Source of the DNA: Christensenellaceae bacterium
GTDB lineage: Bacteria > Bacillota > Clostridia > Christensenellales > CAG-138
NCBI GenBank assembly: GCA_031261085.1
Contig: JAISKB010000004.1
Coordinates: 124,001-188,000 of the forward strand
DNA: 64,000 bases
Direction: 5' to 3'
The position numbers were made by a program, and so were the translations under genes. Below are positions 1-8,169 of this stretch, piece after piece. Position 1 is the first letter of the stretch. Each line of letters opens with the position of its first letter. The notes beneath the pieces are model-generated. The model had not been told where the DNA came from, made no database searches, and saw only the letters and a program-made list of their open reading frames with translations.

Positions 1-1
1 C

Positions 2-607
2 GCAAATTATGATATGGTTTTGATGAACCAGGAAGAGACGGTTGCGAGCCAAGCAAAGTGGTTTACCTACATGAAGGCGGGGATGGATAGGATGTCCGGC
101 CTAATACGGGACCTGCTCGATTTGGCGCGGGTAGAAAGCGAAGCGCGCCCGCCGCGCCGCGCCGCATTCGATATCAGCGAAAAGCTGCGCGGCATTATGC
201 GCGCCATGGAGGCGGCTGCAAACGAAAAGGGGATATCGGTTTTGGAAGCCATGGAGCCCGGCATACTGCTGCATAGCGATGCGGAGCTTGTGCAGCGGGT
301 GTTTGCGGTGCTCTATGAAAACGCGATACAATACACCGATGCAAACGGTCAAATCGAGGTAACGGTTAAAAGGGTGAAAAAACGCGTTGCCTGCACGGTA
401 AAAAATACCGGCAAAGGCATTGCGCCGCAGGACCTGCCCAAGGTTTTTGACCGATTTTACCGCGCGGACGCCGCGCGCTCCGGCCAAGGCGGCGGCTATG
501 GGCTGGGGCTGGCGATTGCCAGGCAAACCATAGAGACGCTGGGCGGCAAGCTAACCGCGCAGAGCGCGGAGGGAACCACCTCGTTTACGTTTACGTTGGA
601 GGAGTAA
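2..607 (+). CDS. Sensor histidine kinase, C-terminal part (HisKA end + HATPase_c); 5' end lies outside the window
   Basis: Open frame runs to the left edge (ANYDMVLMNQEE...). N-box YENAIQY, G-boxes NTGKGI and GGGYGLGLAIAR, F-box VFDRFYRAD. Confidence 0.9.
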   Translation, partial: ANYDMVLMNQEETVASQAKWFTYMKAGMDRMSGLIRDLLDLARVESEARPPRRAAFDISEKLRGIMRAMEAAANEKGISVLEAMEPGILLHSDAELVQRVFAVLYENAIQYTDANGQIEVTVKRVKKRVACTVKNTGKGIAPQDLPKVFDRFYRADAARSGQGGGYGLGLAIARQTIETLGGKLTAQSAEGTTSFTFTLEE

Positions 608-695
608 TGCAAACTTCATTGCGGCATATGCGCAAACCCGGCGGGCTCGGCAGGCGGGTATGAAAGAAATATACAGCAATTTATCGTGAATCCGC

Positions 696-724
696 TTGAC
701 ATTTTCGCAAGCCGGTGATAATAT
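696..724 (+). promoter_or_regulatory. Sigma-A-like promoter of the T-box leader
   Basis: TTGACA (696-701), 17 bp spacer, TAATAT (719-724), immediately upstream of the T-box leader. Confidence 0.6.
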
Positions 725-729
725 TTCCG

Positions 730-1025
730 AAAGGCTTTGATGAAGAGAAAGACACAGCGGATGCCGGAACCACGTTTTGTGGGGCAGAAAGTCTGCGGTT
801 GCTGCGAGCAGATCCCGTGTAGCTGTGTGCAAATACACTTCGGAGCCGGCGCGTTGAACAAGCAGTAGGCGCGCCCGGGTGTTACCGTTACATGACGCGG
901 AATTGCTGGATTCCAATAAGCGGCGGTTCGGTTCGAATCGCAATAAGGGTGGTACCGCGGAAGATTTTACGCTTTCGTCCCTTAGAACAGAGGAGTTTGT
1001 TCTAAGAGGCGAGGGCTTTTTTATT
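730..1025 (+). ncRNA. T-box leader (tRNA-sensing riboswitch) with intrinsic terminator
   Basis: Canonical T-box sequence AATAAGGGTGGTACCGCGG (942-960), followed by a terminator hairpin CCCTTAGAACA...TGTTCTAAGAGGCGAGGGCTTTTTT (979-1022), upstream of an amino-acid lyase gene. Confidence 0.92.
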
Positions 1026-1085
1026 TACAAATTCCTCAACCCTATCCATCCAACCAAATCACAATTTTAGGGGAGGAAACAGGCA

Positions 1086-2543
1086 ATGGAAAACACAAAC
1101 AGCGTACAGTTCTTTTCGGGCGAAAACATACCCTTGGAGATGCATAAGGTGCGTATGGTGCAGCGGCTGCACCTGCCCACGGTAGAGGATCGCCTGCGGG
1201 CCATGCAGGCAGCCGGCAACAACACGTTTTTGCTGCGCAACCGGGATGTATACCTCGATATGCTCACCGACAGCGGCGTAAACGCCATGAGCGAGGCGCA
1301 ATATGCCGCCATGATGATGGCGGATGACAGCTATGCCGGCAGCGAAACCTTCTTTAGGCTTTCGGATGCTCTGCACGAGTTTTTTGGCAAGGATTACTTT
1401 TTGCCCGCGCACCAAGGCCGCGCGGCCGAAAACATCATCGCCAGCGCGTTTGTAAAGCCCGGCGACATCACCCCCATGAACTACCACTTCACCACCACCA
1501 AGGCGCTCATCACCCGCATGGGCGGCACCGTGGTGGAGGTGTTTTCGGAGGACGCGCTGGATTCCAGCGTGATTAAGCCCTTTAAGGGCGACTTGAATAT
1601 GGAAAAGCTGGAGGCCTGCGTGCAGGCGGCCGGCGCGAGCAAAATCAGCTTTGTACGCATCGAGGCGGGCACCAACCTCATCGGCGGGCAGCCGGTTTCG
1701 CTGCAGAACATGCGCGCGGTATCCAAGTTTTGCCGGGCAAAGGGCATACCCCTGGTGTTTGACGCGAGCTTGCTGGCCGATAACCTATTCTTCATCAAAA
1801 CGCGGGATGCGGAGTGCGCCGACAAAACGCTGGGGGCTATCGTGCATGAGCTATCCGAGCTGATGGATATCATCTACTTCTCCGCCCGCAAGCTGGGCTG
1901 CGCCCGGGGCGGCGGCATCGTCACCTCCGACAAGGCGCTCTATGAAGCCATGCGGGAATTTGTGCCGCTGTTTGAAGGCTTTTTGACCTATGGCGGCATG
2001 AGCGTGCGCGAGATGGAAGCCATGGCCGTGGGCCTGCGCGAAACGCTGGATTTGGAGGTAATCAACCAAACGCCCATGTTCATCGCCGCCCTGGGCGAGG
2101 CGCTGCAGCAAAAGGGCGTGCCGGTCGTCACCCCGTTTGGCGGGCTGGGCTGCCATGTGGATGCTTCCCGCTTTGTGGAGCATATCCCGCAGTCGCAATA
2201 CCCGGCGGGCGCGCTGGGGGCGGCCATCTACCTGGCCGGCGGCATACGCGGCATGGAGCGCGGCACGCTTTCGGAGCAGCGCAGGCCGGATGGCAGCGAA
2301 ACCTTCTCCGAAATGGAGCTGGTGCGCCTGGCCGTGCCCAAGCGGGTGTTCACGCTTTCGCAAATCAAGTTTGTCGCCGACCGCGTAGGCTGGCTGTATG
2401 AAAACCGCAATCTCATTGGCGGGCTTACCTTTGAGGAGGAGCCCTCCACGCTGCGCTTCTTCTTTGGCCGCCTTCGCCCCATCGGCGATTGGCAGGAAAA
2501 GCTGGCGGCAAAATTCCTTGCGGATATGCCGAACGGGCTCTAA
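1086..2543 (+). CDS. Beta-eliminating lyase of the tyrosine phenol-lyase/tryptophanase family (TPL-like)
   Basis: RNTFLL/NNTFLLRNRDVYLDMLTDSGVNAMS, PAHQGRAAEN, HFTTTKA, GGQPVS, FSARK, GIRGMERG, TLRFFFGRL motifs; T-box upstream. Confidence 0.9.
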   Translation: MENTNSVQFFSGENIPLEMHKVRMVQRLHLPTVEDRLRAMQAAGNNTFLLRNRDVYLDMLTDSGVNAMSEAQYAAMMMADDSYAGSETFFRLSDALHEFFGKDYFLPAHQGRAAENIIASAFVKPGDITPMNYHFTTTKALITRMGGTVVEVFSEDALDSSVIKPFKGDLNMEKLEACVQAAGASKISFVRIEAGTNLIGGQPVSLQNMRAVSKFCRAKGIPLVFDASLLADNLFFIKTRDAECADKTLGAIVHELSELMDIIYFSARKLGCARGGGIVTSDKALYEAMREFVPLFEGFLTYGGMSVREMEAMAVGLRETLDLEVINQTPMFIAALGEALQQKGVPVVTPFGGLGCHVDASRFVEHIPQSQYPAGALGAAIYLAGGIRGMERGTLSEQRRPDGSETFSEMELVRLAVPKRVFTLSQIKFVADRVGWLYENRNLIGGLTFEEEPSTLRFFFGRLRPIGDWQEKLAAKFLADMPNGL

Positions 2544-2700
2544 AATCCCCGCTCCCCGCACAACCCTGCGGAAGGGGGCGGCAAAGAGGCGCATGTGGAT
2601 AGGCTTTTGCCGCTCCCGTGCGCCTTTTGCGCAACAAAACAATTGGCGCACAATATGTATGGTTTTAAATTTTTTTGGGGGAATTAAGAAGCGCGGCGGC

Positions 2701-2729
2701 TGTGCAAAACGCCGTCCCTGTGCTATACT
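2701..2729 (+). promoter_or_regulatory. Candidate promoter for the fhs cluster
   Basis: TGTGCA, 17 bp, TATACT with TG extension (TGCTATACT). Confidence 0.4.
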
Positions 2730-2826
2730 GATTGAAACTAGACTATGAGAACGGCTATATTTTTATGGACGTTGCGGCGCGGCGCGCCAATAGATAGGAA
2801 TAATTGAAATAAGGGGACGAAGCAGG

Positions 2827-4497
2827 GTGAAAACGGATATAGAGATAGCACAAGGCACGCCGATGCTGCCTATTGGCGAGGTTGCGGCGGCATCGGGAAT
2901 AGACGCAAAGTATATCGAAGCGTATGGCAAGTATAAGGCCAAGATAGATTATAACCTGCTCACCGATATGGCTTCAGCGCCGGAGGGCAAGCTGGTGCTC
3001 GTTACCGCCATCACGCCCACGCCCGCGGGCGAGGGCAAAACCACCACCACGGTGGGCTTGGCCGATGGGCTGCGCAAGCTGGGCAAAAAAAGCTTTGTCG
3101 CCCTAAGGGAGCCCAGCCTGGGCCCGGTTTTTGGCATAAAGGGCGGCGCGGCGGGCGGCGGTTATGCGCAGGTGATGCCTATGGAGGATATAAACCTGCA
3201 CTTCACGGGCGATTTCCACGCGATAGGGGCGGCCAACAACCTGCTTGCCGCCATGCTGGATAACCATATTCACCAGGGCAACGCGCTGGGCATCGATGTG
3301 CGGCGCATCACCTGGAAGCGCGCGGTAGATATGAACGACCGCCAGCTGCGCAGCATCACGGATGGATTGGGCGGCAGGGCAAACGGCGTGCCGCGCGAGG
3401 ATGGGTTCGACATCACGGTGGCCTCCGAGGTGATGGCGGTGCTGTGCATCGCCTGCAATATTCAAGATTTAAAGCAGCGCCTTGCCCGCATCATCGTGGG
3501 CTATACGTTTGAGGATAAGCCGGTGACCGCAGGCGACCTGAAGGCGCAGGGGGCGATGGCCGCGTTGCTAAAGGATGCGCTAAAGCCCAACCTTGTGCAA
3601 ACCTTGGAGCACACCCCGGCATTTATACACGGCGGGCCTTTTGCCAACATCGCCCATGGCTGCAACAGCGTGATGGCTACCCGCATGGCGCTAAAGCTGG
3701 GGGAATATGCCGTGACCGAGGCCGGCTTTGGCGCGGATCTTGGCGCCGAAAAGTTTTTCGACATAAAATGCCGCATGGCGGGGCTTAGGCCCGACGCGGT
3801 GGTGGTGGTAGCCTCGGTGCGGGCGCTTAAGCACCATGGCGGGGTGGATAAAAAAGACCTGCCCTACGAAAATCTGGATGCGTTAACCAAGGGGCTGCCC
3901 AACCTGCTGCAGCATGTGGATACCATCAAGACGGTATTTGGCCTGCCCGCGGTGGTGGCCATCAACCGCTTCCCCGCCGATACCGAGGCGGAGCTGCAAT
4001 TGGTGGAGCAGGCGTGCAGGCAGCTGGGCGTGCCGGTCGCGCTGTCCGAGGTGTGGGCCAAGGGCGGCGAGGGCGGCATCGCGCTGGCCCAAGAGGTTGT
4101 GCGCCTGTGTGAGCAAGCAAACAAGTTCCGCTTCTGCTACGATTGCGATGCGCCTATACAAGAAAAGCTGCAGGCCATCGCCACCAAGGTATATCGCGCG
4201 CAGGGCATAAAGCTGACCGCTCCCGCGAACAAACAGCTTGCGCAGCTCGAGGCGCTGGGCTTTGGCGGCCTGCCCATCTGCATGGCAAAAACGCAGTACA
4301 GCTTTTCGGATGACGCGGCGCTGCGCGCCGCCCCGCGCGGCTTTACGCTGACCGTGCGCAATTTAAAGGTATCGGCCGGGGCAGGGTTTATCGTAGCGCT
4401 TACCGGCGACATTATGACGATGCCCGGCCTGCCCGCTTCCCCCGCGGCCGAGCGGATCGACATAGATGAAACCGGTAAGATTTTGGGGCTGTTTTAA
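2827..4497 (+). CDS. fhs: Formate--tetrahydrofolate ligase (GTG start)
   Basis: [21 protein letters not shown]-loop, [22 protein letters not shown], full-length 556 aa. Confidence 0.97.
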   Translation: MKTDIEIAQGTPMLPIGEVAAASGIDAKYIEAYGKYKAKIDYNLLTDMASAPEGKLVLVTAITPTPAGEGKTTTTVGLADGLRKLGKKSFVALREPSLGPVFGIKGGAAGGGYAQVMPMEDINLHFTGDFHAIGAANNLLAAMLDNHIHQGNALGIDVRRITWKRAVDMNDRQLRSITDGLGGRANGVPREDGFDITVASEVMAVLCIACNIQDLKQRLARIIVGYTFEDKPVTAGDLKAQGAMAALLKDALKPNLVQTLEHTPAFIHGGPFANIAHGCNSVMATRMALKLGEYAVTEAGFGADLGAEKFFDIKCRMAGLRPDAVVVVASVRALKHHGGVDKKDLPYENLDALTKGLPNLLQHVDTIKTVFGLPAVVAINRFPADTEAELQLVEQACRQLGVPVALSEVWAKGGEGGIALAQEVVRLCEQANKFRFCYDCDAPIQEKLQAIATKVYRAQGIKLTAPANKQLAQLEALGFGGLPICMAKTQYSFSDDAALRAAPRGFTLTVRNLKVSAGAGFIVALTGDIMTMPGLPASPAAERIDIDETGKILGLF

Positions 4498-5139
4498 ATG
4501 GAACACGATAGGGACTTCATCGAGCAAAGCTGTGCGCAATTTGTGGCAGCGCTGGCCTCCAAGGCGCCGGTACCCGGCGGCGGCGGGGCCTGCGCGCTGG
4601 TGGGCGCCATAGGCATGGCACTGGGCAACATGGTGGGGAGCCTTACGCTGGGCAAGCCCAAATACGCCGCGGTGCAAGCGGATATCCTCCGCCTGCAAAC
4701 GGAGGCAACCGGCCTGCAAGGGGCGCTCCTGGCGCTGGTTGCGCGGGATGCCGCGGTGTTTGAGCCGCTCAGCCGCGCATATGGGCTGCCCACAGGCACC
4801 CAAGAAGAGAGCGCGCACAAGGCCCGCGTGATGGAAGCCGCGCTAAACGAGGCCGCCAGGGTGCCCCTCGAGCTGATGGAGCTGTGCTGCAAAGCCATAG
4901 GTCTGCACGAAGAATTTGCGGCCAAGGGCACGGCCATCGCCATCAGCGATGTGGGGGTGGGCGCGCTGTTGTGCGGCGCCGCGTTGCAGGGCGCCGCGCT
5001 CAACGTATTTATCAACACAAAATATATGGCAGACCGTGATCATGCGGCGGGCATCAACGCGCAGGCTAAGGATATGCTGCATGAGTATGCGGCGCGCGCG
5101 GGCCGCGTGTATGAAGACGTTGCCGCGCGGCTGCAATAA
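4498..5139 (+). CDS. Cyclodeaminase/cyclohydrolase family protein (FchA-like methenyl-THF cyclohydrolase/formimino-THF cyclodeaminase)
   Basis: ALASKAPVPGGGGACALVGAIGMALGNMVGSLT; sits between fhs and folD. Confidence 0.9.
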   Translation: MEHDRDFIEQSCAQFVAALASKAPVPGGGGACALVGAIGMALGNMVGSLTLGKPKYAAVQADILRLQTEATGLQGALLALVARDAAVFEPLSRAYGLPTGTQEESAHKARVMEAALNEAARVPLELMELCCKAIGLHEEFAAKGTAIAISDVGVGALLCGAALQGAALNVFINTKYMADRDHAAGINAQAKDMLHEYAARAGRVYEDVAARLQ

Positions 5140-5152
5140 GGCGGCATACGGT

Positions 5153-6019
5153 ATGGGAGATGCTTTCGTGAAATTGCTTCGGGGCGCCCCCGTGGTGGGG
5201 ACGATTGACGCAAAGCTAACACAGGATGTGGCGGCGTGCAGGGCACAAAACATCGTGCCTACGCTGGCCATCGTACGCGTGGGCGATAAGGAAGACGATG
5301 TGGCCTACGAAACCGGCGCCATAAAGCACTGTGAAAAGATTGGCATAGCGGCCCGGCGCGTTACATTGCCCGCAAGCGCCGGCCAGGAAGAGCTGCTGCA
5401 GTGCCTGCGCGCGCGCAACGCGGAAGCAGGCGTGCACGGCGTATTGCTGCTGCGCCCGCTGCCCCCCGGCTTTGACGACGAGCTGGCACGCAACACGCTC
5501 GCGCCAAACAAGGATGTGGACGGCATTACCGACGCTTCGCTCACGGCGGTATTTACTGGCTCGGGAGCGGGCTTTGCGCCCTGCACGCCGGAAGCGTGTA
5601 TGGAGATGCTGGCGCACTATGATATACAGCTGGATGGAAAGAGCGCGGTCGTGGTGGGCCGAAGCCTGGTGGTGGGCAAGCCTGCCGCCATGCTGCTGCT
5701 GAGTAAAAACGCCACCGTTACCATCTGCCATACCCATACGCCCAACATGGCCGAGGTATGCCGGGCAGCGGATATACTCATCGTGGGCGTGGGCCGGCCC
5801 GGTATGATCGATAAAGCATACCTGTCACCGGGGCAAATCGTGCTGGACGTGGGCATAAACGTGATGGAGGACGGTTCCTTGCGCGGGGATGTGGACTTTG
5901 CCGCGGCGCAAGGCATCGTGGTGGGGGGCGTCACCCCCGTACCCGGCGGCGTAGGACCGGTAACCACCAGCATATTGCTGCGGCATGTGGTGGAGTCGGC
6001 AAAGAAGTGCTTAAAATAG
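5153..6019 (+). CDS. folD: Bifunctional methylene-THF dehydrogenase/methenyl-THF cyclohydrolase (FolD)
   Basis: VHGVLLLRPLPPG, DVDGIT, GKSAVVVGRSLVVGKPAAMLLL, GGVTPVPGGVGPVT. ORF-track start 4916 is too early; ATG at 5153 gives MGDAFVKLLRGAPVV. Confidence 0.95.
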   Translation: MGDAFVKLLRGAPVVGTIDAKLTQDVAACRAQNIVPTLAIVRVGDKEDDVAYETGAIKHCEKIGIAARRVTLPASAGQEELLQCLRARNAEAGVHGVLLLRPLPPGFDDELARNTLAPNKDVDGITDASLTAVFTGSGAGFAPCTPEACMEMLAHYDIQLDGKSAVVVGRSLVVGKPAAMLLLSKNATVTICHTHTPNMAEVCRAADILIVGVGRPGMIDKAYLSPGQIVLDVGINVMEDGSLRGDVDFAAAQGIVVGGVTPVPGGVGPVTTSILLRHVVESAKKCLK

Positions 6020-6030
6020 TTTTTGCTTTT

Positions 6031-6053
6031 GGCCCCCGTTTGGGGGGCTTTTT
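6031..6053 (+). terminator. Intrinsic terminator after folD
   Basis: GGCCCCCGTTTGGGGGGCTTTTT. Confidence 0.75.
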
Positions 6054-6062
6054 ATATGAACC

Positions 6063-7463
6063 CTACCCCTCCTTCGGCAGCCGCAGGGTAAACCTGCACC
6101 CGCCTTCCGCCCGGTTTTCGGCTAAGATTTGCCCGCCGTGCGCCAGCACGACGGATTTTACGATGGCGAGGCCAATGCCCGCGCCCCCCGTTTTGCGGTT
6201 GCGGGAGGTATCGGCGCGGTAAAACCGCTCAAATATAAAGGGCAGCTCCTCCTCGGGTATCCCCGGGCCGGTATCCTCCAATATGAGCACGCTCTCCTGC
6301 GGGAAGTCCTGTATGCGGGCAAATATCGCCCCGCCCTGCGGCGTGTATTTTACCGCGTTGGAAAGCAGGTTGGTCAGCACGCCGCTGAGCCTGTCCTTAT
6401 CGGCCGCCAGCACCGTGGGGCGGCCCTCAACCGCAAGCCTAAGCCCCTTCCCCAGCAGCTCGCCCGCAAAGGCGTCGCCCACGCCGCGCATCAGCGCAAG
6501 CAGGTCCACCGGCGCCTTACATAGCTTTAGGTTGTCGCTCTCGGCGCGCTCCAGGCGCTCCAAATCCTCCACGATTTTGCCCAGCCGCAATATTTCCTCA
6601 TGGCAGCTGCGCAGGCGCTCCGGCGTAGGCTCCCACACGCCCTCTATCATGGCCTCCAAATGCGAGCCCAGCGTGGTGAGCGGCGTGCGCAGCTCATGGG
6701 CGACATCCGCCGTCAGCCGCTTGCGCAGCTTTTCTTGGTTCCCCAAGGCGTTGGCCAAGTGATTGATGGCGGATACCAAATTGTGCAGCTCCCACGTTTT
6801 GGTTCGCCCCTCAAATTGGATATCATACTTGCCCGCCGCTATCTGCAGGGCAATATCCGCCGTTTTCGTGATGGGCCGGGCTATGCGCTTGGCCAAGGCC
6901 GCCCCGGTAATAAACGAGAGCAGCAGCGCCGCGACGCCTACAATAACCAGCAATATGTTGAGCGAATGTAAAAAGGCAAAGTCGCTCTCGTTTAAAAAGT
7001 AGGGCCCAAAATAGCGTATCGCCACCGAGCCGATGGCGCCTCCCTCGCTTGCAAGCGCATATTCGTGGGATACAAAATCCCCCGTGGAGCCATGCTGCTT
7101 CATGCGGGTGGATATTTCCTCCATAATGTCGTGGCACAGCGCCATGTCGTGGTTTTCGGCATCCCACACGCTGTTGCCAAGGCCATCGCTCACCTTTATG
7201 ATGTACCCGTCATAGAGCGCATACATGCCCAGCATGTGGACCGAATCGGGGTTCCACACGCCGGTTTGCGCATTGTAGCACAGGCTTAGGTTATCGCGGA
7301 TATTCTGGGTTTTGGCGCTCTGCTGGTTTAGAATATAGGTTTCGAACTGCCGGTTCACCAGCGCGTTGGAAAACAGGCTGATGACCGCCACCGTAATGAA
7401 CACCACCAGCACAAACGCCAGGGATAGCTGCGAACGCAGCTTGCGCATACGCTTACCCTCCAA
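6063..7463 (-). CDS. Two-component sensor histidine kinase (HAMP, HisKA, HATPase_c)
   Basis: DVAHELRTPLTTLGSHLEA H-box, NLLSNAVKYT, DTGPGIPEEELPFIFERFYR, GAGIGLAIVK; two TM segments. Confidence 0.93.
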   Translation of the reverse strand: MEGKRMRKLRSQLSLAFVLVVFITVAVISLFSNALVNRQFETYILNQQSAKTQNIRDNLSLCYNAQTGVWNPDSVHMLGMYALYDGYIIKVSDGLGNSVWDAENHDMALCHDIMEEISTRMKQHGSTGDFVSHEYALASEGGAIGSVAIRYFGPYFLNESDFAFLHSLNILLVIVGVAALLLSFITGAALAKRIARPITKTADIALQIAAGKYDIQFEGRTKTWELHNLVSAINHLANALGNQEKLRKRLTADVAHELRTPLTTLGSHLEAMIEGVWEPTPERLRSCHEEILRLGKIVEDLERLERAESDNLKLCKAPVDLLALMRGVGDAFAGELLGKGLRLAVEGRPTVLAADKDRLSGVLTNLLSNAVKYTPQGGAIFARIQDFPQESVLILEDTGPGIPEEELPFIFERFYRADTSRNRKTGGAGIGLAIVKSVVLAHGGQILAENRAEGGCRFTLRLPKEG

Positions 7464-8151
7464 ACTTATAGCCCAGCCCGTGTACCGTTACTATATAATC
7501 GGGTTTTTTTGAATCGCTCTCTATTTTTTGCCGCAGGTTTTTTATATGGGTATCCACCGCGCGGTCATAGCCGTCGAACGCGCTGCCCAGCGCGATTTCA
7601 ATGAGCTCGGCGCGTGTAAATACCTTGCCGGGATATTTTACGAGCGCGGCGAGCAGGTTCATCTCGCTGGGCGTGAGCAAAACCTCCTCGCCCCGCTTTT
7701 TTACGGTGTTTTTTTCGAAATCCACAATCAAATCGCCATCCCCAAAGGCATGCTTCGCCAGCAGCGGCCGCACATCCTCATTGGCCCGGCGCAGCGCGGC
7801 TTCTATCCTTGCGCCCAGCGCCTTTAGGCTAAAGGGCTTGGTGATATAATCATCCGCGCCCATGCCCAAGCCGTTTAGCAGGCTCTCCTCCTCCACCTTG
7901 GCGGTAAGCATCAATATGGGCACGCGCGAGCTTTGGCGCAGCCTTTGGCAAACCGCTTCGCCCGGCATATCCGGCAGCATCAGGTCGAGCAGCACCAGCG
8001 AAATATTTTCCCTTTCGAATATCGCAAGCGCCTGCGCGCCGGTTTCCGCCCCAAACACGGCATAGCCGCCGCTCTCCAAAAACGAGGTTATGACCTCCAG
8101 TATTTTGGGCTCATCCTCCACCGCCAAAATGGTTTTTTGCTTTACCGCCAT
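7453..8151 (-). CDS. OmpR/PhoB-family response regulator
   Basis: VEDEPKI, LVLLDLMLPDMPG, GADDYITKPFS, winged-helix C-terminus; overlaps the kinase gene. Confidence 0.95.
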   Translation of the reverse strand: MAVKQKTILAVEDEPKILEVITSFLESGGYAVFGAETGAQALAIFERENISLVLLDLMLPDMPGEAVCQRLRQSSRVPILMLTAKVEEESLLNGLGMGADDYITKPFSLKALGARIEAALRRANEDVRPLLAKHAFGDGDLIVDFEKNTVKKRGEEVLLTPSEMNLLAALVKYPGKVFTRAELIEIALGSAFDGYDRAVDTHIKNLRQKIESDSKKPDYIVTVHGLGYKFGG

Positions 8152-8169
8152 GCCATACCCCCTGCTCGC

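Noticed and set aside
2548-2826. THF riboswitch upstream of fhs
   Set aside because: Did not see the conserved THF-aptamer core; only a weak hairpin and a promoter-like TGCTATACT.
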